From assembly GCA_948530865.1 (NCBI GenBank), contig CAOTKV010000038.1, positions 1-7,196 of the forward strand: a DNA stretch of 7,196 bases, read 5' to 3'. The translations under genes were made by a program, and so were the position numbers. Positions within the stretch are counted from its first letter, which is position 1. Every line of letters starts with the position of its first letter. Under the pieces are notes generated by a model. The model worked only from the letters and a program-made list of their open reading frames with translations. It searched no databases and was not told the origin of the DNA. This DNA is from an uncultured Clostridia bacterium. Its GTDB lineage: Bacteria > Bacillota > Clostridia > TANB77 > CAG-508. Shown piece after piece: positions 1 to 5,011 of this stretch.

Positions 1-52
1 TTCAACCGCAGGATTTTAAGTCCTGTGCGTCTGCCAGTTCCGCCACATCTGC
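1..52 (-). tRNA. tRNA-Leu(UAA), 5' part only (runs off the left edge)
   Basis: Read on the minus strand, the segment begins with the acceptor strand GCAGATG at 52-46, then the TGGCGGAA and TGGCAGACGC D-arm block typical of bacterial leucine tRNAs. Next comes the anticodon arm CAGGA-CTTAAAA-TCCTG, whose 7-base loop places TAA at the anticodon positions. It therefore reads UUA/UUG leucine codons. The anticodon loop is uninterrupted, so there is no group I intron of the kind found in some tRNA-Leu(UAA) genes. The long variable arm, T arm and 3' end lie outside the window. A consensus promoter lies about 40 bases upstream on the same strand. The identity is firm; only the left boundary is unknown. 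Confidence 0.95.
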
Positions 53-90
53 ATAAATAACTGGCAGTCAGCAATCAACTGACAAGAGCT

Positions 91-119
91 ATTATACTAT
101 CTAAAAAATAATATGTCAA
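91..119 (-). promoter_or_regulatory. Consensus sigma-A promoter for tRNA-Leu
   Basis: On the minus strand a perfect -35 TTGACA (119-114) and a perfect -10 TATAAT (96-91) are separated by exactly 17 bases. Transcription should start near 84-85, about 32 bases before the mature tRNA 5' end at 52. The short leader can form a GTCAG/CTGAC hairpin (67-71 with 79-83). All-consensus hexamers are usual for stable RNA genes. Confidence 0.93.
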
Positions 120-357
120 TACTTTTTTGAAAATATTTTTATAGATATTAAAGTAGTATTAAATTTTGTTATTTACAACATAAATTATAAAATCTGATTT
201 TGACAGAATAAAATTGCGCTTTGTGGCGTTTTTTATCAATTGTTAGTTAAATGTCGAAAAAAATGTAGAATTTTGTTGTAAACTTTTTGTAATAAATCTC
301 GATTTAGGTATTGTGTTAGAAAAATAAATGTGTTAATATATGTAACTGTGTGATTTT

Positions 358-373
358 TAAAAGCTAGCTTTTA
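358..373. repeat. 16-bp perfect palindrome
   Basis: TAAAAGCTAGCTTTTA is an exact self-complementary dyad in otherwise unstructured AT-rich DNA, 170-186 bases upstream of the sigma factor start. It has no T-run suited to a terminator and no loop, so a protein-binding dyad is more plausible than an RNA hairpin. Its function is unknown, and a chance origin is possible given the A/T flanks around a GCTAGC core. Confidence 0.4.
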
Positions 374-453
374 GTTGAGAATACTAATAAAAACACAAAT
401 TCAAGATTTTGGTTATTTGAATGCATAAAAATGTTACATTTTGAATACAAAAG

Positions 454-482
454 TTATGAAATTGTAAAATGTGTTGTATAAT
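454..482 (+). promoter_or_regulatory. Candidate promoter of the ECF sigma operon
   Basis: A perfect -10 TATAAT lies at 477-482. The hexamer 17 bases upstream is TTATGA (454-459), a poor -35. An alternative overlapping pair is TTGAAT (441-446) and TAAAAT (465-470) with an 18-base spacer. Transcription from the first would begin near 489, in an ATTCGAAT palindrome (489-496), leaving a leader of about 55 bases. The weak -35 would suit a gene needing an activator or read at a low level, but this is inference. Confidence 0.5.
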
Positions 483-529
483 CGGATAATTCGAATGTAA
501 AAAATACACTTGAAAAAAATGAAAAGATT

Positions 530-540
530 AGGAGAAGAGG
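530..540 (+). promoter_or_regulatory. Ribosome binding site fixing a TTG start
   Basis: AGGAGAAGAGG carries a Shine-Dalgarno core AGGAG (530-534) 9 bases before the TTG at 544, plus a second GAGG (537-540) that is too close to be the main site. No in-frame ATG lies nearby at a suitable position, so TTG is the supported start. TTG normally lowers initiation, in keeping with low basal sigma levels. Confidence 0.75.
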
Positions 541-543
541 ACG

Positions 544-1002
544 TTGAAATTTAGAGATGTAATTTTAAAATATTATAAGATGGTATATCATATATCTTTA
601 GAATATTTACGAAGAAAAGAAGATGCAGAAGATATTGTACAGGAAGTATTTTTCAAATACGCAAAATATATTAATGAGGAGAAGAAAACATTTGAAGATG
701 AATTGCATGAGAAATATTGGATAATTAGAATAACAATTAACTCATGTTGCAATTATTTGAAAGATCCCAAAAGAAAAAAAGATTTGGAAGATAAAAAAGA
801 TGTAATAATGAAAGATAACTTATTGTTTGATGAAATTCAAAAATTAGAAGATATGTATAAAAGTGTATTTATACTTCATTATTTAGAAGATTTCAAAACT
901 AATGATATTGGAGCAATATTAGAAGTTAGTGAAGAAACTGTAAAAACGAGACTTAAAAGAGCAAGAGAATGCTTAAAAGATGGATTAAAGATAGAGGAAT
1001 AA
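544..1002 (+). CDS. ECF-type RNA polymerase sigma factor
   Basis: This 152-residue protein is a sigma-70-family factor with only regions 2 and 4, the ECF architecture, slightly short for the group (usually 160-200). Region 2 spans about residues 6-76 and includes the hallmark EDAEDIVQEVFFKY at 26-39, which contacts core polymerase and the -10 element. Region 4 spans about 98-148, with the helix-turn-helix TNDIGAILEVSEETVKTRLKRARE (119-142) that reads the -35. The linker is short and lysine-rich. The start is TTG at 544, chosen because AGGAG at 530-534 lies 9 bases upstream and the reading frame begins MKFRDVILKYYKMVY, matching the usual region 2 N-terminus. It is followed after 5 bases by a membrane protein that is its likely anti-sigma partner, so the pair should form one operon responding to an envelope signal. 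Base composition is very AT-rich, like the DUF2207 gene. The family call is strong; the regulon and signal cannot be read from the sequence. Confidence 0.93.
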   Translation: MKFRDVILKYYKMVYHISLEYLRRKEDAEDIVQEVFFKYAKYINEEKKTFEDELHEKYWIIRITINSCCNYLKDPKRKKDLEDKKDVIMKDNLLFDEIQKLEDMYKSVFILHYLEDFKTNDIGAILEVSEETVKTRLKRARECLKDGLKIEE

Positions 1003-1007
1003 TATAC

Positions 1008-1682
1008 ATGGAAAAATTTGAAGTAGAATTAAAAATAGTAAAAAGTAAAATACATGAAGAAGATTTAGCAGAAGATTTTAGAGATAAATTAGAAAGAGAG
1101 TTATGTGAAAAGTATAATAATGCTAATGCAAGTAAGAATAAATTTAAACTTTTAAGAAAACCAGTATTGACATGTAAAAATGTTGCAGCAGTATTTGTAT
1201 GTTTTTTGCTACTTTCTGGATGTGCATTTGCAGATGATATTGAGGATTTTATAAAATTTATGTTTTCAAATGTAAGTCAAAGTGCAAAAATTGCATATGA
1301 AGAAGGAAATTGTATTAAAGTAGATTCAGAGTATCAAACATATGATAATGTTTCTGCTAAGGTAGAATATATATCTTTAAAAAATGATGAACTATATATT
1401 GTATTTGATGTTAAAACAGAAGAAGAATTTGATAAAATATATTTAGAAGGATTAAAACTTGAAAATGCAGGAGAAGAAATTGAATATTCACAAAGTTCTT
1501 ATGATGTAAAAAGAGAGAATTTAGAAAAATGTAAATTGATAGCAAGATTATCTTTAAATACCAATGAAAATAAAGATATTAAAAGTTTAAAAATATCATT
1601 TGAAAGTATTGTATTAAGAAATGGTAATGATAATGAAATAAAGAAATTTGATAATCATTGGAATTTTGAATTAAATTTATAA
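1008..1682 (+). CDS. Probable membrane-anchored anti-sigma factor (DUF4179-like)
   Basis: The 224-residue product has a charged cytoplasmic N-terminal segment (1-52), one hydrophobic helix at about 58-75 (NVAAVFVCFLLLSGCAFA), and an extracytoplasmic domain of about 150 residues rich in beta-type sequence (for example YQTYDNVSAKVEYISLKNDELYIVFDV from about 104). This layout, directly after an ECF sigma gene, is that of DUF4179-type anti-sigma proteins, which hold the sigma factor at the membrane until a signal acts on the outer domain. The link to DUF4179 is from memory of family style, not a search. I chose the ATG at 1008 because AGAGGA (993-998) is well placed and the protein then begins MEKFEVEL. 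A longer frame opens at 969 inside the sigma gene but lacks a ribosome binding site. The Shine-Dalgarno lies in the last sigma codons and the gap is 5 bases, so translation is probably coupled. It has no zinc-binding HxxxCxxC motif. Confidence 0.72.
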   Translation: MEKFEVELKIVKSKIHEEDLAEDFRDKLERELCEKYNNANASKNKFKLLRKPVLTCKNVAAVFVCFLLLSGCAFADDIEDFIKFMFSNVSQSAKIAYEEGNCIKVDSEYQTYDNVSAKVEYISLKNDELYIVFDVKTEEEFDKIYLEGLKLENAGEEIEYSQSSYDVKRENLEKCKLIARLSLNTNENKDIKSLKISFESIVLRNGNDNEIKKFDNHWNFELNL

Positions 1683-1686
1683 AATC

Positions 1687-1719
1687 AAAAAAAGGCTAGG
1701 TATTAACCTAGCTTTTTTT
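1687..1719. terminator. Bidirectional intrinsic terminator
   Basis: GCTAGGT (1695-1701) pairs perfectly with ACCTAGC (1706-1712) around a 4-base loop. A run of A lies before it and a run of seven T after it (1713-1719), so it works on both strands. It closes the sigma/anti-sigma operon on the plus strand and the convergent secreted-protein gene ending at 1737 on the minus strand. Confidence 0.92.
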
Positions 1720-1736
1720 GTACAGAGTTGAAAAAA

Positions 1737-2225
1737 TTATTTCCAAGAATAGTAGGTTATATGCAAGCTTATGTGAGAATTACTTCTGTTATTTATTGAA
1801 AAATAATACCAACCACGACCACCATCAATCCAATCATTTTTATCAGGTATGCCATTAATTGGTAAATACATATCTCCAACTAAACCTTCAGAAGCATATT
1901 CTAAAAGTTCTATTACAACTATACCATCTACAGATCCACCAGTAATATCAGTAGCATATGCTTCAAAAGCCATATACCGTTCTTCGACATAGAACTTGTC
2001 TGTTGTAGTAGTGATTCCTTTTAAAACTACAGGATCATACTCATCATACCGGAGAGGCATAATTCCATTATCTTCTTCTCCAGGTTCGACAGTAAGTTCA
2101 ATAGTGTGTTTTATAGGTTCTCTTGAGGTATAATCCGATTCTGTAGCAAAGGCAGTGCTTGTGTTAGCCACAAGAATAAGTACCATTGCCAAAACAAAAC
2201 TAAGCATTTTCTTTACTTTTTTCAT
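1737..2225 (-). CDS. Small secreted protein of unknown function
   Basis: I do not recognise the family. The 162-residue product starts with a clear Sec signal peptide: KKVKK, a hydrophobic core at about 8-21, and an AFA cleavage site at 25-27. The mature part of about 135 residues is acidic at first (VEPGEEDNGIMPL, 46-58). It then looks beta-rich, with threonine- and tyrosine-dense segments (TTTTDKFYVEERYMAFEAYAT, 72-92) and an aromatic end (WYYFSINNRSNSHISLHITYYSW). It has no cysteine, transmembrane anchor or sortase motif, so it should be released or loosely wall-bound. The start at 2225 is fixed by GGAGG 7 bases upstream and by the signal peptide. The frame stays open to an ATG at 2312, but that adds 29 residues before the signal sequence. 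Its composition stands out: about 35% GC by hand count (1741-2220), and arginine codons CGG twice and CGT once, where neighbouring genes use AGA. Recent acquisition from a richer-GC relative is plausible. It is a monocistronic gene divergent from rpsB. Confidence 0.82.
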   Translation of the reverse strand: MKKVKKMLSFVLAMVLILVANTSTAFATESDYTSREPIKHTIELTVEPGEEDNGIMPLRYDEYDPVVLKGITTTTDKFYVEERYMAFEAYATDITGGSVDGIVVIELLEYASEGLVGDMYLPINGIPDKNDWIDGGRGWYYFSINNRSNSHISLHITYYSWK

Positions 2226-2232
2226 GTTTGTA

Positions 2233-2237
2233 CCTCC
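2233..2237 (-). promoter_or_regulatory. Ribosome binding site of the secreted-protein gene
   Basis: On the minus strand GGAGG lies 7 bases upstream of the ATG at 2225. It decides the start in favour of the signal-peptide methionine over the in-frame ATG at 2312, which has no such site. Confidence 0.88.
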
Positions 2238-2287
2238 ATAGTGTTTTTTGTTAAAGTGTTGCTCGTTTTTTCTCTGTACCAATTGCG

Positions 2288-2308
2288 AAACCTCACAAAG
2301 TGAAGTTT
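2288..2308 (-). promoter_or_regulatory. Hairpin at the predicted 5' end of the secreted-protein mRNA
   Basis: In the minus-strand RNA, AAACUUCAC (2308-2300) can pair with GUGAGGUUU (2296-2288) across a UUU loop. This gives 9 pairs, of which one is U-G. It lies within about 10 bases of the start of transcription expected from the TATAAT at 2326-2321. It has no U-run, so it is not a terminator. A 5' stabilising hairpin or an operator dyad are both possible. Confidence 0.45.
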
Positions 2309-2320
2309 TCATACGAAGGG

Positions 2321-2326
2321 ATTATA
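2321..2326 (-). promoter_or_regulatory. Probable -10 box for the secreted-protein gene
   Basis: On the minus strand a perfect TATAAT lies about 95 bases upstream of the start codon, with transcription expected near 2314. No good -35 stands 16-18 bases upstream: the hexamer at 17 is CCAATA. The promoter may therefore rely on an activator or on another sigma factor. Confidence 0.5.
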
Positions 2327-2403
2327 GATTTGTTTATTTACATTATTGGGATGAATGGTGCTAAGTGGTGTGATAAGAAAATTAGAAAAATATGAAAAAA
2401 CAC

Positions 2404-2432
2404 TTGAAATCTACATAAAAATCTGTTATAGT
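2404..2432 (+). promoter_or_regulatory. Promoter of rpsB
   Basis: TTGAAA (2404-2409) and TATAGT (2427-2432) are separated by 17 bases, and the -10 is preceded by TGT, giving an extended -10 (TGn). Transcription should begin near 2439, leaving a leader of about 113 bases before the rpsB start. A strong promoter is expected for a ribosomal protein gene. Confidence 0.85.
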
Positions 2433-2466
2433 ATTTAGGTATTATAAAAATCACACATAGGTTGAG

Positions 2467-2507
2467 TTTTAAATTGTGCTATTGTTATGCACAGTAGTTG
2501 TTTAAAA
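2467..2507 (+). ncRNA. Structured 5' leader of rpsB (candidate autoregulatory element)
   Basis: In the leader transcript an inner stem of 7 pairs forms between AUUGUGC (2473-2479) and GCACAGU (2489-2495), with one U-G pair and a 9-base loop. An outer stem UUUUAA/UUAAAA (2467-2472 with 2502-2507) closes it, leaving a 3' internal loop of about 6 bases. The element ends 31 bases before the rpsB Shine-Dalgarno. Ribosomal protein operons are often controlled by a leader that binds their own product, and S2 is known to repress its own leader in gamma-proteobacteria. Whether this hairpin does so is inference, and I do not recognise it as a named RNA family. Confidence 0.4.
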
Positions 2508-2518
2508 TGTGGAAATCT

Positions 2519-2539
2519 ATGGAGGAGAAAAACAAATAA
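2519..2539 (+). other. Possible six-codon leader ORF (MEEKNK)
   Basis: ATG at 2519-2521 opens a frame of six codons that ends in TAA at 2537-2539, so the stop codon overlaps the start of the rpsB AAGGAGG. Its own upstream sequence, TGTGGAAA, is only a weak ribosome binding site. It could be chance, because GGAGGAGAAA here may simply be a second purine-rich site. Confidence 0.2.
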
Positions 2540-2544
2540 GGAGG
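2538..2544 (+). promoter_or_regulatory. Ribosome binding site of rpsB
   Basis: AAGGAGG lies 8 bases before the ATG at 2553, near-ideal complementarity and spacing. It settles the start at MAVVAMKQLLEAG rather than at the in-frame ATG 66 bases upstream. Confidence 0.93.
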
Positions 2545-2552
2545 AATTTAAA

Positions 2553-3332
2553 ATGGCAGTAGTTGCAATGAAACAATTACTTGAAGCAGGTGTTCATTTC
2601 GGACATCAAACAAGAAGATGGGATCCTAAAATGGCTGAATATATATTCCAAGCTAGAAACGGAATCCATATTATCGATTTACAAAAAACATCAAAAAAAT
2701 TAGACGAGGCTTACAAATTCATTAAAGAACAATCAGAAGAAGGAAAAACAGTTCTTTTTGTAGGAACAAAAAAACAAGCACAAGAATGTATTAAAGAAGC
2801 TGCTGAAAAATGTAATATGTACTATGTAGACCAAAGATGGTTAGGTGGTATGCTTACAAACTTCAAAACAATCGAAGGAAGAATTCAAAGATTAAAAGAT
2901 TTAGAAACAATGCAAGAAGATGGAACATTTGAAGTATTACCTAAAAAAGAAGTTAGCGGTTTAAAAAATGAAATGGAAAAATTAGAAAAAAATCTTGGTG
3001 GAATTAAAGATATGAAAGAAATGCCAGGAGTTATGTTTGTAGTAGATCCTAAAAAAGAAAGAATTGCTATATTAGAAGCAAGAAAATTAGGAATACCAGT
3101 TGTTGGTTTAGTAGATACAAACTGCAATCCAGAAGATGTTGATTACGCTATACCAGGAAATGATGATGCTATAAGAGCAGTTAAATTAATAGCTGATGTT
3201 ATAGCAAATGCTGTTATAGAAGGAAGACAAGGAGAAGATGCAGAATCATCTTCAATGGAAGAAGTTGTTGATTCAGAAGAAGCTACAGATATTGAAGAAG
3301 TAGTTTCTAAAGAAGAAACTGTTGAAGAATAA
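2553..3332 (+). CDS. rpsB: 30S ribosomal protein S2
   Basis: S2 binds late to the head-body junction of the small ribosomal subunit and is needed for S1 or mRNA docking in many bacteria. The 259-residue protein opens with the family signature VAMKQLLEAGVHFGHQTRRWDPKM (4-27), then YIFQARNGIHIIDLQKT (30-46). The Rossmann-like core follows, with LFVGTKKQAQ (68-77), YYVDQRWLGGMLTNF (90-104), a helical hairpin at about 105-155, and PGVMFVVDPKKERIAILEARKLGIPVVGLVDTNCNP (158-193). It ends in an acidic tail of about 33 residues (227-259, many Glu and Asp), an extension seen in several Firmicute S2 proteins. The start follows an AAGGAGG; an upstream in-frame ATG at 2487 would add 22 unrelated residues and is not used. 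It lies first in an rpsB-tsf pair, as in most bacteria. Confidence 0.98.
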   Translation: MAVVAMKQLLEAGVHFGHQTRRWDPKMAEYIFQARNGIHIIDLQKTSKKLDEAYKFIKEQSEEGKTVLFVGTKKQAQECIKEAAEKCNMYYVDQRWLGGMLTNFKTIEGRIQRLKDLETMQEDGTFEVLPKKEVSGLKNEMEKLEKNLGGIKDMKEMPGVMFVVDPKKERIAILEARKLGIPVVGLVDTNCNPEDVDYAIPGNDDAIRAVKLIADVIANAVIEGRQGEDAESSSMEEVVDSEEATDIEEVVSKEETVEE

Positions 3333-3356
3333 TATTTAACTAAAAAAATAACAGAA

Positions 3357-3407
3357 GCGGACATTAAATAATATGTTTAAATCTAATATTATTATGTCCG
3401 TTTTTTT
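3357..3407 (+). terminator. Terminator or attenuator between rpsB and tsf
   Basis: CGGACAT (3358-3364) pairs with ATGTCCG (3394-3400), and AATAATAT (3367-3374) with ATATTATT (3386-3393). A two-base TA bulge sits on the 5' side and the loop is 11 bases. Seven T follow (3401-3407). This is a strong 15-pair intrinsic terminator. Since no promoter is visible before tsf, partial read-through probably sets the S2 to EF-Ts ratio, as reported for the rpsB-tsf pair of E. coli. Confidence 0.9.
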
Positions 3408-3466
3408 ATAAAGAAAATAAACCACGAAAAGTGGAAAATAATAAATTTTATTTGGAGGTACTTAAA
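3408..3466 (+). promoter_or_regulatory. tsf leader with ribosome binding site
   Basis: GGAGG at 3454-3458 lies 8 bases before the tsf ATG at 3467. A short CCAC/GTGG hairpin with a GAAAA loop sits at 3422-3434. I find no -35/-10 pair in this stretch, so tsf seems to depend on transcription from the rpsB promoter. Confidence 0.65.
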
Positions 3467-4342
3467 ATGATAACTGCAGAATTAGTTAAAGAACTAAGAG
3501 AAAAAACAGGTGCAGGAATGATGGACTGCAAAAAAGTTTTAACAGAAACAGATGGAGATATGGAAAAAGCAGCTGAATTATTAAGAGAAAGAGGGATTGC
3601 AAAAGCTGCTAAAAAATCAGGAAGAGTTGCTGCTGAAGGTTTAGTTGCAACATATGTAACAAGTGATAGAAAAGTTGGTTCTATCATCGAAGTTAATGCT
3701 GAAACAGATTTCGTTGCTAAAAATGATGAATTTGTTAACTTTGTAAATGATGTAGCTCAAATAGTTGCTGAAAAAAATCCAGCAGATGTAGAAAGCTTAT
3801 TAGAAATATCTTACAAAGAAACTGGAAAAACAGTTAAAGAAGTTTTAACTGAGAAAATTGCTACAATTGGTGAAAATATGACAATCAGAAGATTTGAAAG
3901 ATTTGAATCAACAGGTTTAGTTGAAAGTTATATTCATGGAGCAGGAAAAATTGCTGTATTAGTAGATTTTGCTAAAGGAGAAACAGAACTTGCAAAAGAT
4001 GTATGTATGCAAATTGCTGCTGCAAAACCAGAATATTTAAACAGAGAAGCTGTTCCTCAAGAAAGAGTTGCAAAAGAAATGGAAATTTTAAAAGCTCAAG
4101 CTATGAATGAAGGAAAACCAGCTGAAATAGCAGAAAAAATGGTACAAGGTAGAATCGGAAAATTCTATGGAGAAATCTGCTTATTAGATCAAGAATTTGT
4201 TAAAGATCCTAGCATCAAAGTTGGAGATTTAATTAAAAACAAAGGTGCTGAAATGGTTAGATATGCTAGATTTGAAAAAGGTGAAGGAATCGAGAAAAAA
4301 GAAGAAAACTTTGCTGAAGAAGTAATGAAACAATTACAATAA
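3467..4342 (+). CDS. tsf: Translation elongation factor Ts
   Basis: EF-Ts is the cytoplasmic guanine nucleotide exchange factor that releases GDP from EF-Tu. At 291 residues it is full length (about 280-295 in Firmicutes). The N-terminal UBA-like domain is MITAELVKELREKTGAGMMDCKKVLTETDGDMEKAAELLRERGI (1-44). It is followed by the linker GRVAAEGLV (52-60) and the EF-Tu-contacting signature ETDFVAKNDEF (79-89). The two core subdomains and coiled-coil segment fill the rest, including YIHGAGKIAVLVDF and the C-terminal GKFYGEICLLDQEFVKDPSIKVG. I chose the ATG at 3467 because GGAGG precedes it. A GTG at 3431 would add 12 residues with no ribosome binding site. It is second in the rpsB-tsf pair, separated by a hairpin, and followed by its own terminator. 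No pyrH follows, unlike the common rpsB-tsf-pyrH-frr order. Confidence 0.98.
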   Translation: MITAELVKELREKTGAGMMDCKKVLTETDGDMEKAAELLRERGIAKAAKKSGRVAAEGLVATYVTSDRKVGSIIEVNAETDFVAKNDEFVNFVNDVAQIVAEKNPADVESLLEISYKETGKTVKEVLTEKIATIGENMTIRRFERFESTGLVESYIHGAGKIAVLVDFAKGETELAKDVCMQIAAAKPEYLNREAVPQERVAKEMEILKAQAMNEGKPAEIAEKMVQGRIGKFYGEICLLDQEFVKDPSIKVGDLIKNKGAEMVRYARFEKGEGIEKKEENFAEEVMKQLQ

Positions 4343-4349
4343 AAATATA

Positions 4350-4381
4350 AAAAGAAGCAAGAAATTGCTTCTTTTGTTTTT
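4350..4381 (+). terminator. Intrinsic terminator after tsf
   Basis: AAAAGAAGCAA (4350-4360) pairs perfectly with TTGCTTCTTTT (4365-4375) around a GAAA tetraloop, and G then five T follow. The ribosome binding site of the next gene (GGGGG, 4386-4390) begins only 5 bases later. The terminator therefore separates tsf from the phosphatase unless read-through occurs. Confidence 0.9.
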
Positions 4382-4395
4382 GTAAGGGGGATTAA

Positions 4396-4932
4396 ATGAG
4401 ACTTTTAGTTGTAAGACATGGAAGAACAGATTGGAATGATTTAAAAAAAGTTCAAGGATTAGCAGATATAGAATTAAATGAAACTGGAAAAATGCAAGCA
4501 AAAGAAGTAGCTAAATCATTAGAAGATGAAAATATAGATTTAATTATTTGTTCACCATTGAAAAGAACAAGACAAACAGCAAGTATTATAAATGAAGAAA
4601 AAAATATTGATATTATTTATGATGATAGAATAAAAGAAAGAGACTTTGGAGAATTTGAAGGCTTAAATAGAAATGAATTTGATTATTTTGGATATTGGAC
4701 ATATAGCAAAAATTATCAATACAAAAAAGCTGAAAATATACAAGATTTTTTCAAAAGAATTTTTGGATTTTTAGATGATATAAAACAAAAATATAAAGAT
4801 AAAACTGTGTTATTAGTTATTCATGGTGGAGTTAGTGTAGCAATAAACTCTTATTTTGAAGGACTTCCAAAAGACGATGAACCTACAAAAAATGCACTTC
4901 AAAATTGTCAAGTTAAAGAATTTAAATTATAG
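4396..4932 (+). CDS. Histidine phosphatase family protein (phosphoglycerate mutase-like)
   Basis: This 178-residue cytoplasmic enzyme belongs to the histidine phosphatase superfamily, which transfers phosphate through a phosphohistidine. The RHG catalytic motif is LVVRHGRTDWN (4-14), with His8 the expected nucleophile and Arg7 at the phosphate pocket. The second arginine motif is SPLKRTRQTA (53-62). The acid/base Glu is in KERDFGEFEG (80-89, Glu81), and the second catalytic His is in VIHGGVSVAI (141-150, His143). All pocket residues are present, so it should be active. Substrate cannot be told: cofactor-independent mutase-like phosphatase, alpha-ribazole phosphatase and broad-specificity phosphatase members look alike. 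It is slightly short for the family (often 190-210). The start ATG is set by AAGGGGG, 5 bases upstream. There is no promoter between the tsf terminator and the gene, so it may be transcribed by read-through. Confidence 0.93.
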   Translation: MRLLVVRHGRTDWNDLKKVQGLADIELNETGKMQAKEVAKSLEDENIDLIICSPLKRTRQTASIINEEKNIDIIYDDRIKERDFGEFEGLNRNEFDYFGYWTYSKNYQYKKAENIQDFFKRIFGFLDDIKQKYKDKTVLLVIHGGVSVAINSYFEGLPKDDEPTKNALQNCQVKEFKL

Positions 4933-4935
4933 CTC

Positions 4936-4964
4936 TTGAAATATTATGTAAATTATAGTATAAT
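4936..4964 (+). promoter_or_regulatory. Promoter of the small membrane protein gene
   Basis: TTGAAA (4936-4941) and a perfect TATAAT (4959-4964) are exactly 17 bases apart. The -35 begins 4 bases after the phosphatase stop codon. Transcription should start near 4971, about 41 bases before the ATG at 5012. Confidence 0.9.
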
Positions 4965-5011
4965 TCATAATGTTAATGCGTATAAAAATCACATCACAAG
5001 GAGGAAACTAA

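Larger units (their letters stand above)
120..543. other. AT-rich intergenic region between divergent tRNA-Leu and sigma gene
   Basis: No open reading frame of meaningful length with a ribosome binding site is visible here on the plus strand. The region is very AT-rich. It contains a 16-bp perfect palindrome at 358-373 and candidate promoter elements for the sigma factor gene near 441-482. I see no terminator and no recognisable RNA gene or riboswitch in it. A TTGACA at 200-205 on the plus strand has no matching -10 at normal spacing. Confidence 0.6.

Noticed and set aside
200..228. TTGACA on the plus strand as a promoter
   Set aside because: The bases 17 downstream are GTGGCG, and no TATAAT-like hexamer stands at usable spacing.
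1200..1225. Lipobox-like LLSGC in the anti-sigma protein (Cys72)
   Set aside because: It lies after more than 55 residues of charged N-terminus, too far in for a lipoprotein signal peptide; the helix is better read as a plain membrane anchor.
2226..2312. Start of the secreted protein at 2312
   Set aside because: It would bury the signal peptide behind 29 residues and would need nearly leaderless translation; GGAGG fits 2225.
2356..2377. Imperfect tandem repeat TGGTGCTAAG / TGGTGTGATAAG
   Set aside because: Only two partial units with an insertion, no dyad, and not placed at a promoter element; chance is the simpler reading.
2487..2552. N-terminal extension of S2 from an in-frame ATG
   Set aside because: The extra 22 residues do not resemble S2, the ATG lies in the leader hairpin, and the AAGGAGG fits the ATG at 2553.
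2885..3127. Minus-strand open frame of 80 codons inside rpsB
   Set aside because: It is antisense to the conserved S2 core, with no ribosome binding site or family resemblance; a codon-bias shadow.
3143..3364. Minus-strand open frame of 73 codons over the rpsB 3' end
   Set aside because: Its Ser-rich sequence is the antisense of the acidic GAA/GAT-rich tail of S2 and it has no start signal.
3448..3687. Minus-strand open frame of 79 codons inside tsf
   Set aside because: Antisense to the conserved EF-Ts N-terminus and without translation signals.
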